Source: Ianthella basta (taxonomy: Eukaryota; Porifera; Demospongiae; Verongiida; Ianthellidae). Taken from it: 64,000 bases of DNA. Location: the NCBI GenBank assembly GCA_964019415.1, contig OZ025881.1:2515280-2579279 (forward strand). The letters run 5' to 3'. The notes under the pieces were generated by a model that worked only from the letters and a program-made list of their open reading frames with translations, had not been told where the DNA came from and searched no databases. Positions 59,040 to 64,000 of the stretch are shown in pieces (position 1 is the stretch's first letter; the number at the start of each line of letters is the position of its first letter). Both the position numbers and the translations under genes were made by a program.

Positions 59040-60093
59040 GTCATGTAGTAGTAGAAGGAAATGTGGGAATTATAGAGTGATCAGCCTCCTAAGTATGCAT
59101 TCTGGGAAAAGTGCTAAGATTCTGAATGATCAGGTTAAGTAGTTGACAGACAATTTTTTTAATGGAGGTGCAAGCTGGTATTGAACACATTTTGTGACCA
59201 GGCAGTTAATGGAGAAGTACCTGGAGAAAGGACAGAAGATGTTTGCATTGATCTAGAAAAGGTATATGATAAGGTGTGGGAGCAGATCTGTGGAGGGCAT
59301 TAAGGGAGTATGGAATGGGAGGCAGGTTGCTAAGAGCCATGAACCATTGTACAAGAAGATCTAGAGTAAGGCCTACATAAGAGTAGAGGAAGAGCTGACA
59401 GAAGAGTTTGGTGTGAAACAGGGGCTAAGGCAAGGGTGCCCATTATCTCCGTGGCTATTTAATATCTTCTTGGACAGAGTAGTGAGGGAGGCTATGGTGG
59501 AGTTTAAAGGGTGAGTGGAGCTAGACAGTTGCCTCATAGAGATCTTGTTGTTTGCAGATGATCAATGCAGTAGTGATGACGCAGACAGAAGAGAACCTGA
59601 CTGAAAATGTAAGAAGACTGTACAAAGCAGTGAAGGGACATGGTCTAGTAAACTGGAGTAAGTCAAACACTATGGTGTTTAGTATGTAAAGAGCACACAG
59701 AGTGTAAGGTGGAGCTTGATGGTGTACATTTAGAGCAATCAAGGGAGATGGTATACGTAGGGGTAAGACTGAGCAAGAACGGTGGAATGGAAAGTGAACT
59801 GGAGCTGAGGATTGGTATAGCAGCCACTGCAATAGGGGCACTGAGAGAGCCAGTTTTAGAGAATAAGGAGTTGAGTAAAGAGGCCAAGGTGATTGTCTGC
59901 AATACAGTGGTGGTACCAACCCTAGTGTATGGATGTGAGGTATGGGTATTGAAGGAGAGGGACAAGATCAGACTTCAAGTGATGGAAATGAAAGTGTGAA
60001 GGAGAGTGGTGGGAGTGACCAGATTGGATTGTGTGAGAAGTGAAGAGATAGGGAAAGTAACACAGGTGAAGAGAGGAGAGAAAGACAGTGGCA
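59040..60093 (+). pseudogene. LINE-type (non-LTR) reverse transcriptase relic
   Basis: Translation in shifting frames gives CRNYRVISLLSMHSGKSAKI, DVCIDLEKVYDKV, GVKQGLRQGCPLSPWLFNIF, LFADD and later LVYGCEVWVLKERDK. These are ordered motifs of a non-LTR reverse transcriptase and its C-terminal part. Stops and frameshifts break the frame; the longest open piece is 59709-59999. Its end at about 60093 coincides with the point where similarity to the copy 2 flank (10291) begins. It is dead; the clade is not assigned. Confidence 0.8.
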
Positions 60094-60746
60094 GAGTAGC
60101 TAGACATCACAGGAATTCCAGCAACAATTCTTCTAATATCAATTCAATGAAGCAATACACCTATTGCTTGTTGTTTTGTTCTACTGCATCATTTCCTTCA
60201 ATTACTATTTGATCTTCATCGTGTGGTGAGCCTTAACAAAGAAAGAGTTTCCATCGACGCGTCCACCATATTAATGTTAGGTTCTTGCGAGTATAGCTAC
60301 TACTGAACACAAGCATTGTGATAACAATAATGGTGAATGTGAACAAAGTTGATTGATCACGAACATTTTTGAGATGTACGTACGTACTGTATACAAGGAT
60401 GCAAGAGGATCTGCAGTGGGGAACATAATTCAACCTGTGTATGCAGAGTACGGGTAGCAATCTCACTAAGTTTGCATTGTGTATAGTATATTGCCCAAGT
60501 CTAACCGAGCAGACTGAGATTGACTCCGATTGATACATAATTTGCTATTTTATCACACTGAGGGCATTCTGTAGACAACATGATTGTGCAAACTATGTAG
60601 CTGTGCAAGCTGTGTAAATAGTGTCTATCAAAAGCTCTATGTTACAGTGTCCTCAACAAACTTCTTAATGCTATAAAATCTGTCATATACACTAGTGGTA
60701 CACTCAGTAGGTCAGTTCAAACTCTGATGTCTTCAACACCTGAGTG
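60094..60746. repeat. 3' flank of copy 9, duplicate of 10291-10952
   Basis: Collinear with the flank of copy 2 with several small indels, including an extra GTAC at 60376-60387. No gene is seen. Confidence 0.75.
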
Positions 60747-63700
60747 TCACTTGACGTCTTCTCTTCTTTCCCCAACTGCACCATAATTCTTTGGAAAGGT
60801 GAATGTGATTTCAGTTTCCGAAACATTGTTATCACTGGTGTCTTCATGATCACTACTGTCAGAGTGATGGGGTGAATCAGGCAGCTCAATTCTCTGAAAA
60901 CAAGCACTGCTGTCTATATCATCATCATTATTGTTAGCCTGTCTGACACATCTGTGCTTTATCCTGGCTACAAAGGACTTCACAGCATCAGTGGCAACAT
61001 TAAGAAGAGGCTGCCGTTCACCTGCATCCTGACTCCCACAGCAAGGTCTGCCATATATCCAGTTAGCTATAAGGTATACAACAACACAGAAGAAGTACAG
61101 GTGTGGAAGAGCAAGGAAAATAGCCAGAAATGCTGTGATAGCATTAGTATCTGAGTCTTGTCCATTGCTGGACCAGAACACTAGGCCCAGGGTACTCAGC
61201 AAAGCAATATCCGCAAAGAACAAGCTGTCCAAAATGTTGTATTTTGTTTTCTTGTTGGGTTGCAGGATGGAGTGGAGAAGCAGAAATATAATACTGACTG
61301 AGATCTGGATTGCAAAACTAGTCCTGCAGTCTGGTGTAAATGCATCATTGGCATGGAGAATCATGCGGTAAAACAACCACATCCCTGCAAAGTAGCGATG
61401 ATTGTCCTTGAAGTGGCCTTGGAAGAGATCGAGAAAGTGATGCACAGTTCTTCTCCGATACCAGCCTTCCACATCGTCTCCCAACCTTCTACTGCACTTT
61501 CTCAGCAATTGCGGCAAACATGGGTAGCTTACAAGAAAGAGGGGTGGCAAGAAGCCTATTACCATCACTACAAAAATAGCAATTACGCCATACCAGTAAT
61601 GAGGATATCCAAAGTATGCAAGATCGCCATGGTACAAGGAACGCAATGATCCCCCTTCAATGTCAGCTGCATCAGTAGCATGTGGTACACTCAGTTGGAC
61701 AGGTGTAAGTAGAAAGAAAGAAACTGATACTAGATCACCATATGTAAGGATTAGACAGGTTGCAATGCCATGTACCAAGGATGTTCTTTCACGGAACCAA
61801 TTGAAGAGCTTCCTGAGCTTCGAACAGACTTTGCAGCAACAACAGCAGCACCAATGTTGCTGCATGTCGCATTGTTGCATGCGTAACCAATTGAAGAGGT
61901 TGCTGAAGCAGCAACATTCTCTAGCTTGGCAATATGCAATGACCCATACTAAAGCGATCAAAACAAAGGGGTACAGTGCAAATATATAGTCAAGAGACAG
62001 TGCATCCAAATTATTGTTAATGAAAGGCAGGCAAAATCTCATTATCCGAGGTAAGAGCCAGCGAAACCTGAGACTCCAAAAGGCATAAAATCTTTCATTC
62101 CATCTTATGACTGCATGTGCTTGTCCAGATGTGCAGTCTTTCAAATTCAAGTCCAGTACTACCTGACTGAAGAAGACAAAGGAGCATAGAGTGGCTCGAA
62201 TTACATCAAAATCAAACACAAAAATAACAAAGACAACAAGAGTTGTGAGGAAAATCTGGATAGTAATCCAGCTTGCCCAGGCAGCTGGAGCCGAAATAGC
62301 TTGCTGCTCTTCTAGTGTGCAGCATTCAAATGTATGGGAAGTGATTATGATCCCATGGTCACATGTCCCACACAGGATCCCATGTGACTTGCCACGACAG
62401 ATTCCTGAGGTATGGTTGGTCTGGTTCAAAGGCACAAGATTGTTCACCGAGTTACTTTGATCACAGAATAATGAGCATGGACCTGCAGCTGAAATATCTG
62501 CAGAATGGGTTTTACTTGGAACTTTCCCATACCAGACTGAAGCCTGGCGGTAAATGGATAAGCCACCGTTGTGTTCATAGCAAACTATTCCCTCAAGGTA
62601 GCCATTTGCTTCACTGTTATGAGCACAGGCACACTGACCAGATATGCCTTTGTTAGGGAAACGGATGTAAGATCCAGGAGGGCATTCAGACAAAGTGACA
62701 TTGAATGAAAACAGCAGAGCAGGTTCAGAGATAGTTTGCATCTGCACAGTAGTGTTAATATTGCCATGTCTTTGTTCTACCTTGTTGCTAGCATCAAACT
62801 GAAGATACCCTGTGGTGTACACGCTATTGTAGTCAACAACAGCTGCAGGAAGGCTATTGTTGGAAACATTTGGGGTTGTGAAGAAAGGCATCTGGGAAAG
62901 TGCTCCCAGTTCATCCAGTGGCCTTATCTTAGCTGTTAAGTTAAATAACTGTCCAGGATAGACAGAAATGTGCAAGTCATCGTTTGACACGTTTACCCTG
63001 AATTGAATTTTAGCTGCACCTGTTACAATAGAGTTGTTGGTCAAATTGCCAGAATAGTGAAATGGAGGTGTTGCACGAAACACCTTCTTTCTGGCATCAA
63101 TTGATGTATCAGTAGATCCATTAGATCCACTTCGAATGCATGGAATGAGGGAAGAAGTGAATATGTCATCACCTGCTTCATGAGCAAAATTTCCTTCAAA
63201 GTACAATTGACTGTCCCATTCTTCATAACACCTCCACCATTCAAAATAACGAATCATACAGTCCCTGGATTCTACTAATTGGTGCCCTCCAGTTGACTCT
63301 GAATAAATTGCCCCACCTCTACTTTGGGCCGTATTTGCAATGAAGTCAAGTGTGGTGTTTCTCCACAGCATAATCCATCCATTGGCATAAGCAGCTATTG
63401 CACCACCATTAGTGGCAACATTGTGCAAGAAACCAACAGCAGCACCTGAGCGTACATTGAAACCTGTTCCTACCACAACTATGCCAGAACCAGTGTTAGT
63501 GTGAAACAAGGTTCCACCTTTATTAATGTCGAATGGCACTTTGTAGCTGTACACTGTACCAAACCCCACCAAATACCATGAGTCATTGCTGTACAGAACT
63601 GAATTGAATGCAAATATGCCATCTTGAATCTCCACTTTAGCAAACATCCCAGTAGAAAGTAAATTCCATGGCATGAGATTAACAGCTGAACCAAGACGAG

Positions 63701-64000
63701 CAATGTTTGACTCGAATGCTGTGCTCATGATTGCAAATCTGTTGGTGGGTGTTGGCACATCCTGCTCATATCCAGTTACAAAGCTTACTCCCCCACCAAG
63801 GTAAGCAATGTTGTGTTTAAACAGTGTGTTTTCAATATGAATCTCATTATCAGCAACTGAATTGGCTTCATAAAGGAGATATCCCAGTCGAACACCCCCT
63901 CCCCCTCCGTTCACCTGGGTGCTGTTGAAGCAAGTATTTTCAATGAAATGACAGTGGAGAAGGTTTAGACCATTGTGTTGTGCTCGGTCATTAAATTCAC
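60747..64000 (-). CDS. Pmp-like beta-helix multi-TM receptor, copy 9 (5' end outside window)
   Basis: The frame is open from the right edge of the window, where it reads EFNDRAQHNGLNLL, down to a stop at 60747. The first roughly 325 residues, including signal peptide and start, lie beyond the edge; the ATG at 63914 is an internal Met inside the polyglycine motif. The rest is intact: beta-helix (NIAYLGGGV, NTAQSRGGAI), ECPPGSYI, QCACAHN, GILCGTCDHG, FECC, eight to nine membrane segments, the six-Cys loop HWCCCCCCKVCSKL as in copy 7, GERQPLL, and a tail like that of copy 2 (DHEDTSDNNVSETEITF). It is thus a mosaic of copy 7-like membrane sequence and a copy 2-like tail. Confidence 0.9.
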   Translation of the reverse strand, partial: EFNDRAQHNGLNLLHCHFIENTCFNSTQVNGGGGGVRLGYLLYEANSVADNEIHIENTLFKHNIAYLGGGVSFVTGYEQDVPTPTNRFAIMSTAFESNIARLGSAVNLMPWNLLSTGMFAKVEIQDGIFAFNSVLYSNDSWYLVGFGTVYSYKVPFDINKGGTLFHTNTGSGIVVVGTGFNVRSGAAVGFLHNVATNGGAIAAYANGWIMLWRNTTLDFIANTAQSRGGAIYSESTGGHQLVESRDCMIRYFEWWRCYEEWDSQLYFEGNFAHEAGDDIFTSSLIPCIRSGSNGSTDTSIDARKKVFRATPPFHYSGNLTNNSIVTGAAKIQFRVNVSNDDLHISVYPGQLFNLTAKIRPLDELGALSQMPFFTTPNVSNNSLPAAVVDYNSVYTTGYLQFDASNKVEQRHGNINTTVQMQTISEPALLFSFNVTLSECPPGSYIRFPNKGISGQCACAHNSEANGYLEGIVCYEHNGGLSIYRQASVWYGKVPSKTHSADISAAGPCSLFCDQSNSVNNLVPLNQTNHTSGICRGKSHGILCGTCDHGIIITSHTFECCTLEEQQAISAPAAWASWITIQIFLTTLVVFVIFVFDFDVIRATLCSFVFFSQVVLDLNLKDCTSGQAHAVIRWNERFYAFWSLRFRWLLPRIMRFCLPFINNNLDALSLDYIFALYPFVLIALVWVIAYCQARECCCFSNLFNWLRMQQCDMQQHWCCCCCCKVCSKLRKLFNWFRERTSLVHGIATCLILTYGDLVSVSFFLLTPVQLSVPHATDAADIEGGSLRSLYHGDLAYFGYPHYWYGVIAIFVVMVIGFLPPLFLVSYPCLPQLLRKCSRRLGDDVEGWYRRRTVHHFLDLFQGHFKDNHRYFAGMWLFYRMILHANDAFTPDCRTSFAIQISVSIIFLLLHSILQPNKKTKYNILDSLFFADIALLSTLGLVFWSSNGQDSDTNAITAFLAIFLALPHLYFFCVVVYLIANWIYGRPCCGSQDAGERQPLLNVATDAVKSFVARIKHRCVRQANNNDDDIDSSACFQRIELPDSPHHSDSSDHEDTSDNNVSETEITFTFPKNYGAVGERREDVK

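Overview
The window looks like nuclear DNA of an early-branching animal, most likely a sponge (inference). It combines very large single-exon receptor-like genes with chlamydial-Pmp-type beta-helix repeats, an intron-bearing metazoan-type BLOC1S4 gene, LINE, LTR and DNA-transposon relics, and long CA microsatellites. Species cannot be named from the sequence alone.

The main content is an array of one gene family. There are nine large copies plus one small relic: copies 1, 1b, 2 and 3 on the minus strand (491-22885), copies 4 and 5 on the plus strand (29793-41448), and copies 6, 7, 8 and 9 on the minus strand (42669-64000). Copy 9 runs off the right edge. Intact members (2, 4, 5, 6, 7) encode 1332-1439 residues in one uninterrupted frame: signal peptide, about 600-residue N-glycosylated parallel beta-helix with FxxN/GGA(I/L) motifs, a spacer, a Cys-rich module ending in a G-(I/V)-(L/I)-C-G-T-C motif, about nine hydrophobic membrane segments, and a cytoplasmic tail that usually carries an acidic dileucine motif. 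Copy 1 has two frameshifts, copy 3 has one single-base deletion, copy 8 is a truncated chimeric pseudogene, and 1b is a short N-terminal relic.

Between copies 3 and 4 lies a five-exon BLOC1S4-like gene (minus strand, 25357-28588). A segment containing it and a receptor copy has been duplicated in tandem (about 24870-33905 versus 34405-41448). The second block kept only exon 1 and exon 5 remnants of BLOC1S4, and a third exon-5 remnant lies at 17253-17285. Intergenic DNA is mostly older copies of the same flanks, plus a Mutator-like MITE, a PHD-finger-carrying TIR element, a solo LTR, several fold-back elements and two kinds of retroelement relic.

The most unusual signal is mutational. In decayed copies and duplicated flanks, most net +4 insertions fit one rule: a dinucleotide X becomes X, reverse complement of X, X (TG to TGCATG, CA to CATGCA, GT to GTACGT, TA to TATATA, AA to AATTAA). 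The same rule, iterated, yields the TGCA, TAGC, GTAC and TATA runs that fill the noncoding DNA here.

Functionally, the receptor array behaves like a rapidly evolving surface-protein family (birth and death, gene conversion, slippage tract). A role in recognition or immunity is speculation; nothing in the sequence proves a ligand or a channel activity.
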